From assembly GCF_900182915.1 (NCBI RefSeq), contig NZ_FXUG01000027.1, positions 1 through 40,661 on the forward strand: DNA of 40,661 bases, read 5' to 3'. The position numbers were made by a program, and so were the translations under genes. Positions within the stretch are counted from its first letter, which is position 1. Each line of letters opens with the position of its first letter. Under the pieces are notes generated by a model. It was not told the origin of the DNA. It did not search any database and saw only the letters and a program-made list of their open reading frames with translations. Source of the DNA: Neorhodopirellula lusitana (GTDB lineage Bacteria; Planctomycetota; Planctomycetia; Pirellulales; Pirellulaceae). This document shows positions 1 to 7,876 of the stretch, one piece after another.

Positions 1-405
1 TATCAAGGTCCTTTCAAGAGCTTTCCCTGTCAGGACGACGAACATTTTCTGGTCGTCTGTCGCTATGTCGAACGAAATGCGTTCAGTGGAAAATTGGTGA
101 ACGCTGCCGAAGACTGGCCGTTTGGTTCTTTGTACCGATGGCATCGTAAGACGGACCGTGACCCGCACTTGCTGAGTTCATGGCCAATGCGACGTCCCAA
201 AGGTTGGACTAAGCGAGTCAATGAGCGATTGTCGAAACGGGAACTTGAAGAAGTTCGCGAATCCGTAGTGCGCGGGCGTCCCTATGGTGACTTGGAATGG
301 ACAGAGCGAACTTGCGAGCGTACGGGCTTGTGGTCAACAACACGTCCTCGTGGTCGCCCCCGTAAGAAGCCTCAAGTGAGTCCAGTGCAAAAACCTGCTA
401 AATGA
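1..405 (+). CDS. REP-associated tyrosine transposase (RAYT, Y1_Tnp family), 3' part
   Basis: Coding is open from the first base, so the gene begins outside the window; 134 codons remain. The visible part matches the end of the Y1 transposase domain of RAYTs, the single-copy HUH-type transposases linked to REP palindromes. It has a DDEHFL segment, then a CRYVERN stretch whose Tyr (codon 64-66) sits where the family has its catalytic tyrosine, followed by EDWPFGS. The usual Asn-Pro after that Tyr is Asn-Ala here. The tail has RGRPYGD and the basic RPRGRPRK typical of this group. The HUH metal site would lie upstream and cannot be checked. The last ~155 bases of the gene are duplicated just downstream. 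Confidence 0.85.
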   Translation, partial: YQGPFKSFPCQDDEHFLVVCRYVERNAFSGKLVNAAEDWPFGSLYRWHRKTDRDPHLLSSWPMRRPKGWTKRVNERLSKRELEEVRESVVRGRPYGDLEWTERTCERTGLWSTTRPRGRPRKKPQVSPVQKPAK

Positions 406-654
406 CCCCCTTCCCCTTTTCCTGGCTGCTAAATGACCCCCTTCCCCTTTTCTTGGCTGAAGAAGTTCGCGAATCCGTAGTGCGCGGGCGTCCCTATGGC
501 GACTTGGAATGGCAGAGCGAACTTGCGAGCGTACGGGCTTGTGGTCAACAACACGTCCTCGTGGTCGCCCCCGTAAGAAGCCTCAAGTGAGTCCAGTGCA
601 AAAACCTGCTAAATGACCCCCTTCCCCTTTTCTTGGCCTTCCCCTTTTCTTGGC
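400..654 (+). repeat. C/T-rich motif CCTTCCCCTTTTCTTGGC, four copies
   Basis: A 27-base unit starting AAATGACCCCC and ending CCCCTTTTCTTGGC occurs at 400-426, 431-457 and 611-637, and its last ~18 bases occur once more at 637-654. The first copy includes the RAYT stop codon. The same core reappears twice in tandem at 2864-2891, and a degenerate version lies near 6365-6390. It may be an end or target of a RAYT-mobilised repeat, but that is inference. The gap 406-882 has no gene. Confidence 0.8.
458..637 (+). repeat. Direct duplication of the RAYT 3' end
   Basis: This segment repeats 246-426 (RAYT 3' end plus the following C/T-rich motif) with two substitutions and a one-base deletion. The deletion is in the copy of GGAATGGACAGAGCG, which reads GGAATGGCAGAGCG here, so this copy is out of frame and not coding. 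The near identity points to a recent tandem duplication, and the short repeats at 400-457 that flank the join are a plausible substrate for slippage or recombination. Confidence 0.9.
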
Positions 655-675
655 CAGAAAAACACCTTGGACAAC

Positions 676-700
676 GCCATTCGTACCGGACACGAATGGC
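676..700. repeat. Inverted repeat GCCATTCGT...ACGAATGGC
   Basis: A 9-base perfect stem (676-684 and 692-700) encloses the 7-base loop ACCGGAC. The GCCATTCGT word and the CCGG loop recur at several other intergenic sites (1334-1354, 4529-4551, 12597-12739, 40453-40472), so this looks like one member of a dispersed short-palindrome family rather than a terminator; no T-run follows on either strand. Confidence 0.6.
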
Positions 701-882
701 ACGGGCTTAAGCTGCCCTGAACTAGATGCAGTGCCTTTTGGGTGCGTGGTTAACTACCGGTAGTGATAGCAAATGCTCGCATGCGTTCGCTAGCATTTTG
801 AGTGCCGGGTGTGATTTGAAATCACGGTGAAGCTCCGTTGAAATAGTGGTTATCTACATCACGTTTCTCAGGAGGCCTCACC

Positions 883-1324
883 GTGAACAATCAGTTTAAC
901 GACTCAATCGCAGGCGTTCAAAGCAAACTAAAATCAGCGAAGACTTTGTGCTTGGACCTGCGTGTTCCGCAGCCAGAGATACTTCGAATCTGCGATGGCA
1001 TCGGGCACAAGTATCGAGATCGAATTTTACAAATTAGTGCGTTGTGAGATTCTGGCATCGTCGCTGCGAATTGATATTTGTCCGACCCGTCTCAGTTTCA
1101 CTGGAGCAATGCAAGCGATCGACGAGTTCGCATCATCAATGCGTCTCCGGTCAGGTCGATTAGAAGTGCAATGGAACAACCTGCTCGAGGTGATCTCCGA
1201 ACTGATCGTCGGCAACCGTCCGGGAAGACAAGAAAAAAGAGAACTTAAGCGACGGCGAAAGAACTACCGACTGATGACCTGCCGCCGAAATCCGAACCGA
1301 AACCGTTTCGCCACAGCAGCTTAG
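883..1324 (+). pseudogene. IS4-family transposase, internally deleted and frameshifted
   Basis: A GTG start at 883 lies 7 bases after an AGGAGG ribosome site (870-875) and opens a 54-codon frame (to 1047) that matches the N-terminus of planctomycete IS4 transposases: NNQFN, SAKTLC, then DLRVP and ICDGIGHKYRDR. From about 1037 the homology continues in another frame with the family's C-terminus: LSFTGAMQAIDEF, WNNLLEVI, then NRPGRQEKRELKRRRK, stopping at 1324. The whole DDE catalytic core (several hundred residues) is missing. The result is a dead internal-deletion remnant. The assignment rests on recalled family motifs; the two halves agree in order and orientation. A full copy elsewhere could still mobilise it if its ends survive. 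Confidence 0.75.
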
Positions 1325-1354
1325 GCTTACGCTCGTGCCATTCGTGCCCGGTAC
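1292..1354 (+). repeat. IS4-remnant tail shared with 4488-4551
   Basis: The last ~33 bases of the IS4 remnant plus ~30 bases beyond it, ending in CGTGCCATTCG and a CCGG(T/G)ACC block, occur again at 4488-4551 with only a handful of differences. Homology starts and stops abruptly at both ends, so this block probably marks an element terminus or a gene-conversion unit. Confidence 0.8.
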
Positions 1355-1396
1355 CAATTTAAGTATTTCCAACCGGACACAGTTTCTTCGACTTGC

Positions 1397-2086
1397 TTAC
1401 CCGCAGCGTCGGCGACGCATCATCAGTCCGGCAAAACCAAATCCAAGCAGCGCGATGCTGCTAGGCTCGGGAACGGCAGTGACGGTACCATTGAGAGTGA
1501 GGTTGTCAAAGGCAGTGTTGCCACCTCCGTTATCGCGAGATCCGAAAGCTACTGAGAATGTTTCTCCATTGCTAAATGCTGTCTGCCCGAGTCCTGCAGC
1601 GCCAAGAGGATTGATAACTTCAGTGTATGTGCCATTAGCAGGAGGGTTAGTGTTCCCTCCATTTCGGAAAGAGGCGGTGGGATTGGCACCGTTCGCCGGA
1701 TCAAGGTATGCGTTGAAGCGTTCTGTATTCTGTGCCTGGGCAAAATCAATTGACAAAGAATCAATCTGGAGAGTCTCACCAGCAGCTAGACCGCCTACAG
1801 TGAAGCTAAATACGACCTGGTTACTTGCATCAGAGGGAAGTGTGGTGCCTACGCCGACATTGTATAGAAGGCCATCAGTGTTGATTGAGCCATCACCAAG
1901 ACCAACAAGAGTCGCGCCGGTAGCAGTTGAGAATGCGGACCCAAGGGTCGCATCACCTGCGGTTCCGAACTGTTGGGATGTGGCGACAAGGGAAGCACCG
2001 GCAAAATCAAAAGAAGCAACGACCGCGGCCCGGGCGGCACCGCTCACCATCAGGCTGACGCAAATTACACAAAAAATGTTTTTCAT
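1397..2086 (-). CDS. PEP-CTERM sorting-domain exported protein
   Basis: A 229-residue protein with a Sec signal peptide (KNIFCVICVSLMVSG, cut near ARA/AVV) and a classic PEP-CTERM tail: VPEPSS, then the hydrophobic IALLGFGFAGLM, then RRRR. This tail directs exosortase-dependent processing and surface or matrix attachment. The middle is rich in Gly, Asn, Ala and Thr (FDFAGASL, TAFDNLTLNG), typical of beta-sandwich structural or matrix proteins; no catalytic motif is seen. Of two adjacent ATGs the second (2086) is chosen, because a GGAG sits 5 bases before it against 2 for the first. Exosortase is not in this window. The gene stands alone between the IS4 remnant and a repeat-filled gap. Confidence 0.88.
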   Translation of the reverse strand: MKNIFCVICVSLMVSGAARAAVVASFDFAGASLVATSQQFGTAGDATLGSAFSTATGATLVGLGDGSINTDGLLYNVGVGTTLPSDASNQVVFSFTVGGLAAGETLQIDSLSIDFAQAQNTERFNAYLDPANGANPTASFRNGGNTNPPANGTYTEVINPLGAAGLGQTAFSNGETFSVAFGSRDNGGGNTAFDNLTLNGTVTAVPEPSSIALLGFGFAGLMMRRRRCG

Positions 2087-2525
2087 CATTTCTCCAAGTA
2101 GTATTGGTTCGTTCTTAACAAGCAGGCGACACACCTACCACTTCCAGGTGACCAATCTCATTTTTAAAAACGGGTGGCCATATTGCTCAGCAATCCCAAA
2201 AAGCGGCTCGACCGCGATGAAGTCATGCACAGTAAGTGCGCGGACTAAAATTCGAAACGCTACCTTGACCCAAGATACGGGCGCAACCCTAACCACTACC
2301 CCATGAATTGCACGTCATCTATTTAGATGACAAAACCGATTCTTCCGGAACAATACCGACAGATTCTGCAGACTGCTTTACCTCGCGAAACGTGCGGTAA
2401 AACGCTGGAGACTGGTGAATCCCGGTATCCTGTCCGTACGACGTCCTGGAACGTTGAATGCTCGTGTTGTCGCATTGACTGCGCCGATTTGCGTCCAGGG
2501 CAAGTCAGTTTTGGGGTAAAAAAAA

Positions 2526-2567
2526 GGTGTGCGGTACCGATCAACCATCGCACTGCACCGGAGCGAG
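2526..2567 (+). repeat. 43-bp dispersed intergenic repeat, copy 1 of 5
   Basis: Consensus by eye is GGTGTCCGGTACCGA, then TNAACCA, six or so variable bases, then TGCACCGGAGTGAAG. This copy has GTGCGG for GTCCGG and GAGCGAG at the end. The CGGTACCG centre is palindromic, and TCCGGT/ACCGGA can pair across ~20 bases. Copies 1, 4 and 5 follow an A-rich run. Confidence 0.85.
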
Positions 2568-2675
2568 ATGGCGCTGCGTCCAGGGCACCGCGAGGTTCGG
2601 ATCGGTTTCAGCCACGAATGGCACAGCATTTGTGATCGGTCTTGCGTTGCCGTGGATGTCGATCTGCTGGTGGAA

Positions 2676-2830
2676 GGTGCCACCCAACCATTGACCACGG
2701 AGCCTTGATTGCTGCGATGGCTTTGACTGTCCTGTTCACTCAGGAGACCATTCGAACATAGGCCGAAACATGATGAGGAGCTTGAAAACGGTAGAATCGG
2801 TATCGTCTATGCGATGTAAAGATGCGTGCT
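2676..2830 (+). repeat. ~155-bp dispersed repeat, copy 1
   Basis: This aligns with 14048-14205 almost without gaps. Shared landmarks in order are GATGGAAGG/GGTGGAAGG, CAACCATTGAC, GAAGCCT/GGAGCCT, GTCCTGTT, ACTCAGGAGACC, AGGCCGAAAC, GAGCTTGAA/CGGCTTGAA and GAATC. In both places it starts ~110-120 bases after a copy of the 43-bp repeat, so the two probably form one composite element of ~310 bp. Stop codons and unbiased substitutions argue against coding. Confidence 0.75.
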
Positions 2831-2840
2831 ACTGTGCTTT

Positions 2841-2891
2841 TTCGGTGCCATCCACCCACTTTGCTTTTCTTGGCCTTCCCCTTTTCTTGGC
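2841..2891 (+). repeat. TTCGGTGCCAT block and two C/T-rich motifs
   Basis: TTCGGTGCCATCCACCCAC at 2841-2859 matches 4456-4474 with one difference and is followed here by two copies of the CTTTTCTTGGC motif seen at 400-654. This joins sequence words otherwise found at separate sites. Confidence 0.6.
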
Positions 2892-2966
2892 AGTGGCACC
2901 GGAGTCGGACACTTTTTTAGTTCACTTGGAGTTCTGGCTCTCTTGAAAAAGCAATCCGGGTAGCAC

Positions 2967-4058
2967 CTACACTGTGTCAGCGCTGGTGATTTCGGAGTTT
3001 CCATCGTAGGCGCTGACCGATTCAACAATCTGCTCTTCGAAGTCGTAGATTGCCTCCAGCCTTTCAATCGGGTTGCGAGTTTCGTTTTTCTCAGCATCAA
3101 ACGTCCCGATGTGTTTTTGCCCCCCATTGAAGTGCAGCCGACAAATCGGTTTGCGATTATTATCGTCCAACAAAACCCCGCAATAACTCTTTGTGTCTCG
3201 CATAACAACCCGATTCACCGGGATATGCTTCGCCAAGATCGCACGAACAATGTGGAACCCTTCGATCTCCTCTGCGGTCGTTACAATTCCATTGTCTTGA
3301 GGTTCCTCATCTGGCTCAGATTTCGGTGCCACGATATCAGCACTAACCCCCTGTAGTGCTGACTTGAGACGATTACTCAGCCTCTCATTGATGAAATCTC
3401 TGAAAGCTGATTTAACGAGAGGACGAAACTGATCACAAACGGCAGCGGTGAAACGGCCATCATAGATCTTCGAAGTCAGATGCTTGACCAATTCATCGCT
3501 AGGTGAATCAACCTCCGTAGCCAAAACCGCTCCCAACTGCTGGGTGTATTTTAGCTCGGTGGCGTTGGCCAGAATATTGTCGAGGTCGAACACGCTCTTC
3601 CCAAATTTACTCAGTTCTGCGACGTCTCTTGCATCGAAATCATTGAGATCAAACTTAAAGAAGGCCTTCGAATCCATCTGATTCGGCGAATCGAGATCCG
3701 TGTAGAACCATAGGTGCTGGCCGTTAGTCAGGACGGCAAACCTCGCGGCCGTAACACCAAAATAACGATACAACTGCGAAGCGTGCTTAAAATCCAGCTT
3801 GGTGTTGATACCTTTGCACTCAATGAGAATCGTTGGCGCACCGTCAACGACAATCGCGTAATCAACCTTCTCTCCCTTTTTCACCCCAACATCAGCAGTG
3901 AATTCCGGGATGACCTCTGTCGGGTCGAATACGTTGTAACCCAGCGCGTTTATGATCGGCATGATCACCGCGTTTTTCGTCGCTTCTTCTGTACTCAGCA
4001 ACTCTCGTTGTGAATCAAGACGGGATACCAGCCTGGTGAGAGTATCGAAAAGTTCCAT
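2967..4058 (-). CDS. Stand-alone HsdR-N-type PD-(D/E)XK nuclease protein
   Basis: A 363-residue soluble protein whose first ~170 residues match the N-terminal nuclease domain of type I restriction HsdR subunits. Counting from the chosen ATG, Asp66 (KVDYAI) and the Glu80-Cys-Lys82 pair (TILIECKG) form the metal-binding PD-(D/E)XK site, and ASQLYRYF downstream supplies the conserved Gln. There is no SF2 helicase motor (HsdR is usually ~1000 residues) and no methylase or specificity gene nearby. The C-terminal ~100 residues form a separate domain (TTAEEIEGF, RDTKSYCGVLLDDN, ICRLHFNG) common in solo proteins of this type. ATG 4058 is preferred over GTG 4064: an AGGAG lies 9 bases before the ATG but only 3 before the GTG. 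The role may be defence or DNA processing; the substrate is unknown. Confidence 0.85.
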   Translation of the reverse strand: MELFDTLTRLVSRLDSQRELLSTEEATKNAVIMPIINALGYNVFDPTEVIPEFTADVGVKKGEKVDYAIVVDGAPTILIECKGINTKLDFKHASQLYRYFGVTAARFAVLTNGQHLWFYTDLDSPNQMDSKAFFKFDLNDFDARDVAELSKFGKSVFDLDNILANATELKYTQQLGAVLATEVDSPSDELVKHLTSKIYDGRFTAAVCDQFRPLVKSAFRDFINERLSNRLKSALQGVSADIVAPKSEPDEEPQDNGIVTTAEEIEGFHIVRAILAKHIPVNRVVMRDTKSYCGVLLDDNNRKPICRLHFNGGQKHIGTFDAEKNETRNPIERLEAIYDFEEQIVESVSAYDGNSEITSADTV

Positions 4059-4296
4059 GCCCACTGTCTCCTCTGGAAGATTGCTCGAGTGTTTCCGTAA
4101 CCCACGTTCCCGATGGTATCAAAATGAGCATGGGTGGCCTACAGGGCACTCTCCGGACCAGCCTTGAAGTACGAAGCGTCGAGCATTGTCAAGGCATCTC
4201 AGCAATCAGCCGTACTTCGAATGTTTCGGACTGGATAAATCGACGAAACTCTCCTCGAAGTGGGACAATCCCTGATCTCACTAGGTTACGAACACC

Positions 4297-4476
4297 TTAT
4301 TCGCCACCCACTTCTTCCGGCATCAACACCTCGCTCGCATCACGCATATCGGCTGTGATGATTTGATCGAAGGTGAATTGGCGGGGTTCGCCTCGGCCGC
4401 AACAGGTGGCTAGGACGGTGCCGGCGGCTTCGAAGCGGATGGTGCGGGTGTTGCGTTCGGTGCCATGCACCCACTT
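4297..4476 (-). pseudogene. Possible C-terminal gene remnant, unrecognised
   Basis: Leftward reading gives ~58 codons ending at TAA 4297, with protein-like composition: RTIRFEAAGTVLATCC, QFTFDQIITADMRDASE, then an acidic end. It has no start of its own. On its upstream side it runs into the shared TTCGGTGCCAT block (4456) and the IS4-tail repeat (4488), so it looks like a gene end cut by repeat or element insertion. I do not recognise the family, and it may be spurious. The rest of the gap 4059-4296 shows nothing. Confidence 0.3.
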
Positions 4477-4487
4477 TCGCTCGTAAC

Positions 4488-4551
4488 CCGAACCGAAACC
4501 GTTTCGCCACAGCAGCTTAGGCTTATGCCCGTGCCATTCGTGTCCGGGACC
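4488..4551 (+). repeat. Second copy of the IS4-remnant tail
   Basis: The first 38 bases are identical to 1292-1329, including the end codons of the IS4 transposase remnant. The next ~26 bases (GTGCCATTCGTG then CCGGGACC) differ at a few positions. No other part of the IS is present here. Confidence 0.8.
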
Positions 4552-4612
4552 GTTTCGGGAATCGCACACTGTTTTTATCTTGGGTTCTACCGTCTGATAT
4601 GGGGACGTTACT

Positions 4613-4732
4613 GGACACCCATTCCTGTTCCGCATTACGCTGCCTGTTCAAGCATGAGTTCTCGATCGCATTGGTCGTCAAAAGCGAATGTTGCAGCGGG
4701 TCGGCGACATTCAAGCGATGCAATGGATCCGG
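4613..4732 (-). pseudogene. IS256-family (mutator-type) transposase fragment
   Basis: About 40 codons read DPLHRLNVADPLQHSLLTT, then NAIEN, then SCLNRQRN. This matches the late part of planctomycete mutator-type (IS256) transposases, where a LHRL segment is followed by SL(A/T)TTN-(A/L)IE. Start, catalytic Asp residues and end are absent. The fragment ends at the stop codon of the PQQ gene (4735), so an element probably inserted or recombined just beyond that gene and then decayed. The family call rests on one recalled motif block. Confidence 0.55.
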
Positions 4733-4734
4733 GA

Positions 4735-6006
4735 TCACTTCAGATCGATTGCAATCAGTTCGCCTTCGGATGATGAGATGCTGCGACGACAATACAGCGT
4801 TCCCGCTGACAATGCGGGGAGTGCTCGATAGATGCCTGCGGGTAATTCCGTTTCGGCTAAGGAGCGGAACTTGCTTGCGTCCGCAGCAAACAACTCCAAA
4901 CGTCCACTGATCAGCTGCGACAAGACCCGGTCGCCAGCACCGATCAGATGGGCGGTTCCGAATCCAGGTTGCCGCCAGGTGACTTTGCCATCGGACCAAC
5001 GCGCGCACAATAATTCGCCGGTTCCAAAATCTTCACGGCCGGTGATCGCGTATAGCCAATCGCCGATGTGAACGGGGGTCGCGTACTGGCTGCTGATCAC
5101 ATCACTTGACGACCAGAGATCTTTCGGCGGCTTGACCGACATGTCGAGCATCCGGCACCCGACTCCGTAGGCAGCCGTCAGCAGCATTCTCTCGTGCTCG
5201 ATCAGCGGTGTAGCTGCGATCACGGTGGGGCCACGTTTACCAAAATCAATCTCGCTAAGCACCTTGCCGGACTCGGGATCGATCATGACGGTCTGCAATC
5301 GGAGGGCAGCGATGATACGCGTTTGCCCGTCGATCTCGATCTTGACAGGCGAAGAATACGCAGCTTCTTGGTCAACGGCCGTCCAGCGTGTCTGGCCATC
5401 GCTGGTGTTGACGGCGACTAAGCCTGCGTCGTCACTGCCACCAACGGGGACAATCAAGTTTTTTTTGAAAACGATGGGTGAGCTCCCAGCGCCGAAGTAG
5501 CCATCGTCGGCTGCATAGTCGGTGCGTAACTGACGTGTCCAGAGAGTCGTTCCGTCGGCAATCGAAACGGCGCTGAGGTCGCCTGCGGCTCCGTAGACAA
5601 AGACGTGTTCGCCGCTGACCAGTGGAACGCAGCGCGGACCCAGGTCTGGTTCGACACCACCGCGATAGACGGCCGGGAACTTGGCTTGCCAGAGCCGTTG
5701 GCCGTCTTCCGTTGACAAGCAGTCCAGTAGTTCATGTTCATCTTGGCGATGCCACAACAACACTTTGCCGTTGGTAACGGCCACCCCGGCATAACCTGCT
5801 CCACACGGCACACGCCAGCGGATCTTGGGTGGGGCGGTCCAGGGCACAATGGTTTCGCCAACCGCTTTGCCATCACGATTAGGCCCAAGGACTTGCGGCC
5901 AATCGCCCGCGAAGGCTTCTCCCTCGAATCGTCGTGCGGGTGGGAAGGAAGTCGCAAACCAAACGACGATCAGGAGAACTAGCGGAGCATTTCGTATAGG
6001 GGGCAT
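4735..6006 (-). CDS. Secreted PQQ-like beta-propeller protein
   Basis: A 423-residue protein with an N-terminal signal sequence (PLVLLIVVWFATSF; processed near AFA/GDW). GDWPQVLGPNRDG follows, the entry motif of planctomycete outer-membrane-assembly-like or PQQ propellers. Repeating blades carry the [DE]-[DG]-G-x-x-x-W signature: EDGQRLW, ADGTTLW, SDGQTRW and SDGKVTW, with a divergent ESGKVL. No catalytic dehydrogenase residues are evident, so it is more likely a binding or scaffold propeller than an active quinoprotein. It is leftward and monocistronic as far as visible, with mobile-element debris at its 3' edge. ATG 6006 lacks a clear ribosome site, which is not unusual for this phylum. Confidence 0.88.
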   Translation of the reverse strand: MPPIRNAPLVLLIVVWFATSFPPARRFEGEAFAGDWPQVLGPNRDGKAVGETIVPWTAPPKIRWRVPCGAGYAGVAVTNGKVLLWHRQDEHELLDCLSTEDGQRLWQAKFPAVYRGGVEPDLGPRCVPLVSGEHVFVYGAAGDLSAVSIADGTTLWTRQLRTDYAADDGYFGAGSSPIVFKKNLIVPVGGSDDAGLVAVNTSDGQTRWTAVDQEAAYSSPVKIEIDGQTRIIAALRLQTVMIDPESGKVLSEIDFGKRGPTVIAATPLIEHERMLLTAAYGVGCRMLDMSVKPPKDLWSSSDVISSQYATPVHIGDWLYAITGREDFGTGELLCARWSDGKVTWRQPGFGTAHLIGAGDRVLSQLISGRLELFAADASKFRSLAETELPAGIYRALPALSAGTLYCRRSISSSEGELIAIDLK

Positions 6007-6175
6007 TCGGTCGATGCTGTTTCAGGGAGGTTGAGCGTTTGCTCGCAAATCGCTGCCGCAAATCACGTCAGTCATATTAACATATCGTGGGCGAGCAAAC
6101 GGAGTACTGCTTGGTATCGAAAGCAGGGCAGCACTGATGCGTGAAACATTTGATGCTTCAACCAGTCAACTAGGA

Positions 6176-6220
6176 GTTGAACAAAAGCTGAAGGACCAAA
6201 AGCTGAGGGACATAGCACCT
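6176..6220. repeat. 15-bp tandem array, two clear units plus a third diverged
   Basis: Units GTTGAACAAAAGCTG (6176-6190), AAGGACCAAAAGCTG (6191-6205) and a diverged AGGGACATAGCACCT (6206-6220). Confidence 0.5.
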
Positions 6221-6232
6221 TGGTTACCAAAC

Positions 6233-6275
6233 GGTGTCCGGTACCGAACAACCAACAGTATGCACCGGAGTGAAG
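6233..6275 (+). repeat. 43-bp dispersed intergenic repeat, copy 2 of 5
   Basis: GGTGTCCGGTACCGA at the left and TGCACCGGAGTGAAG at the right, a strong match to the consensus. It lies between the end of the DUF1501 gene and the start of the PQQ gene. Confidence 0.85.
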
Positions 6276-6454
6276 CGGCGCGGCACACAGGCCACCGCGA
6301 TATGCGTTCTGCATTGAATGGGCGTCACCGACTAGAGTCAACAGAGGTATTCAGGTGTCTCTTCTTGCCTGAACGCCTTTTCTTGCCCAGGGCCATCACA
6401 TTGGTCAGTGGCACAAATCGGTGGGCACGTGACTTGCGATGACTTGCGATTAGG

Positions 6455-7873
6455 TTAGGACAGGACGCCGTGGATCACATGGGCTTCTTCGACACCGGTC
6501 AGTTTGAAGTCGAGACCTTGGAACTTGTAAGTCAGACGATTGTGATCGAGGCCTAACAGATGCAACATGGTTGCGTGGAAGTCGCGGACGTGGACCTTGT
6601 CTTGGACCGCGTTGTAGCCGAACTCATCTGTTTCGCCGAATGAGGTTCCTGCTTTGATGCCGCCACCGGCCATCCACATTGAAAACCCCTTGATGTGGTG
6701 GTCGCGGCCGCTACCTTGGGCCATCGGCGTGCGTCCGAATTCGCCACCCCAAACGATCAGGGTGTCGTCCAACATTCCTCTTTGCTTTAGGTCCTGGACC
6801 AACGCAGCGGTACCTTGATCGACTAGCTTGGCAGTCCTTTGGATACCGTCTTTAATCCCGCTGTGGTGGTCCCAGCCACGGTGGTAGAGCTGGATGAATC
6901 GCACACCTCGTTCGGCCAGTCGTCGGGCTAGTAAACAATTGCTGCCGAAGGTGCCGTCGCCGGGCGTGCATCCGTACCTGTCGAACGTTGCTTGAGATTC
7001 CGAAGACATGTCGGTCAATTCAGGCACGGACGATTGCATCCGGAAAGCCATCTCGTATCCGGCCAATCGGGTCGCAATTTCAGGATCTTGCAAACCTTGG
7101 TTACGAAGCGAATTGATTCGCGAGATCGAGTCAACCACATCTCGCTGTTGGGATGACGAGACACCGCTTGGGTTACCAACATAGTGCACCGGATTTCCGG
7201 TTGAGTACATTTGCACGCCCTGGTAACGACTGGGCAAGAACCCGGAATGCCATTGCCGCGAACTGATCGGTTGACTCTGCCCGCCGCCTTCGCTGGTCAG
7301 GACGATGAATCCCGGTAGCTCTTGGGTTTCACTGCCCAGCCCGTACAACGCCCACGAACCCATCGAAGGACGACCACTGATGGCTGATCCCGTGTTGAAG
7401 AAGGTGTGCGCCGGATCATGGTTGATTTGTTCAGTGTGCATCGACTTCACGATGCACATCTCATCGGCAAGCGTGCGCATATGGGGAAGGATCGATGAAA
7501 TCGACTGGCCACTATCGCCGCATTTTTGAAACGGAAACAAAGGTCCCATTACCCGCAAAGCTTTGCCTTGCAGTTGAGCGATGGGTTGACCATCGGTTAC
7601 CGACGCCGGCATGGCCTTTCCATCGAGTCGTTTCAAAGTCGCCTTTTCGTCAAACGTTTCCAGATGACTGGGGCCGCCCGCCATGCAAAGGTGAATGACC
7701 CGTTTGATGCGAGGTTGGTGGTGCGGATTATCCAGTACACCTTCGTAGCTGGTCACCGACGGAGCTGCAGAGGTCGGAGATTCGCCACGTAACAGCGCAG
7801 CGAGGGCGATCGAGCCGATGCCGGTTTCACGCAAGAACGTCCGGCGTGCAAGTTGGTTTTTATGGGATTGCAT
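6455..7873 (-). CDS. DUF1501 protein with Tat signal
   Basis: A 472-residue DUF1501 protein, a sulfatase/alkaline-phosphatase-fold family of unknown reaction that in planctomycetes accompanies DUF1549/DUF1553 cytochromes. A twin-arginine signal (ARRTFLRETG, residues 9-18) predicts export in folded form. Family landmarks are IHLCMAGGPSHLETFD, DPAHTFFNTG, GSWALYGLGSE, GFIVL, then WDHHSGI and IVWGGEFGRTPMAQG, DHH and FSMWMAGGG. The conserved Asp/His residues suggest a metal centre. It starts 3 bases after the stop of the cytochrome gene upstream, so the two are surely cotranscribed and probably form one exported complex. Length is normal for the family. Confidence 0.93.
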   Translation of the reverse strand: MQSHKNQLARRTFLRETGIGSIALAALLRGESPTSAAPSVTSYEGVLDNPHHQPRIKRVIHLCMAGGPSHLETFDEKATLKRLDGKAMPASVTDGQPIAQLQGKALRVMGPLFPFQKCGDSGQSISSILPHMRTLADEMCIVKSMHTEQINHDPAHTFFNTGSAISGRPSMGSWALYGLGSETQELPGFIVLTSEGGGQSQPISSRQWHSGFLPSRYQGVQMYSTGNPVHYVGNPSGVSSSQQRDVVDSISRINSLRNQGLQDPEIATRLAGYEMAFRMQSSVPELTDMSSESQATFDRYGCTPGDGTFGSNCLLARRLAERGVRFIQLYHRGWDHHSGIKDGIQRTAKLVDQGTAALVQDLKQRGMLDDTLIVWGGEFGRTPMAQGSGRDHHIKGFSMWMAGGGIKAGTSFGETDEFGYNAVQDKVHVRDFHATMLHLLGLDHNRLTYKFQGLDFKLTGVEEAHVIHGVLS

Positions 7874-7876
7874 GGC

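Larger units (their letters stand above)
2087..2966. other. Gene-free 880-base gap with several repeats
   Basis: No open frame here has recognisable protein features. The gap holds a copy of the 43-bp dispersed repeat (2526-2567), an ACGAATGGCAC word (2614-2624), one copy of a ~155-bp repeat (2676-2830) and the C/T-rich motif (2864-2891). The promoter of the leftward PEP-CTERM gene should lie in its first few hundred bases. Confidence 0.6.
6007..6454. other. Gene-free gap of ~450 bases
   Basis: It holds a 15-bp tandem array (6176-6220), a copy of the 43-bp repeat (6233-6275), a degenerate CTTTTCTTGCC pair (~6360-6390) and GACTTGCGAT twice in a row (6431-6450). No coding potential was recognised; no terminator is visible for the DUF1501 gene that ends at 6455. 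Confidence 0.55.

Noticed and set aside
1335..2306. Rightward 323-codon open frame
   Set aside because: It is antisense to the PEP-CTERM gene, whose signal peptide and sorting tail are unmistakable; the rightward translation has no fold-like pattern.
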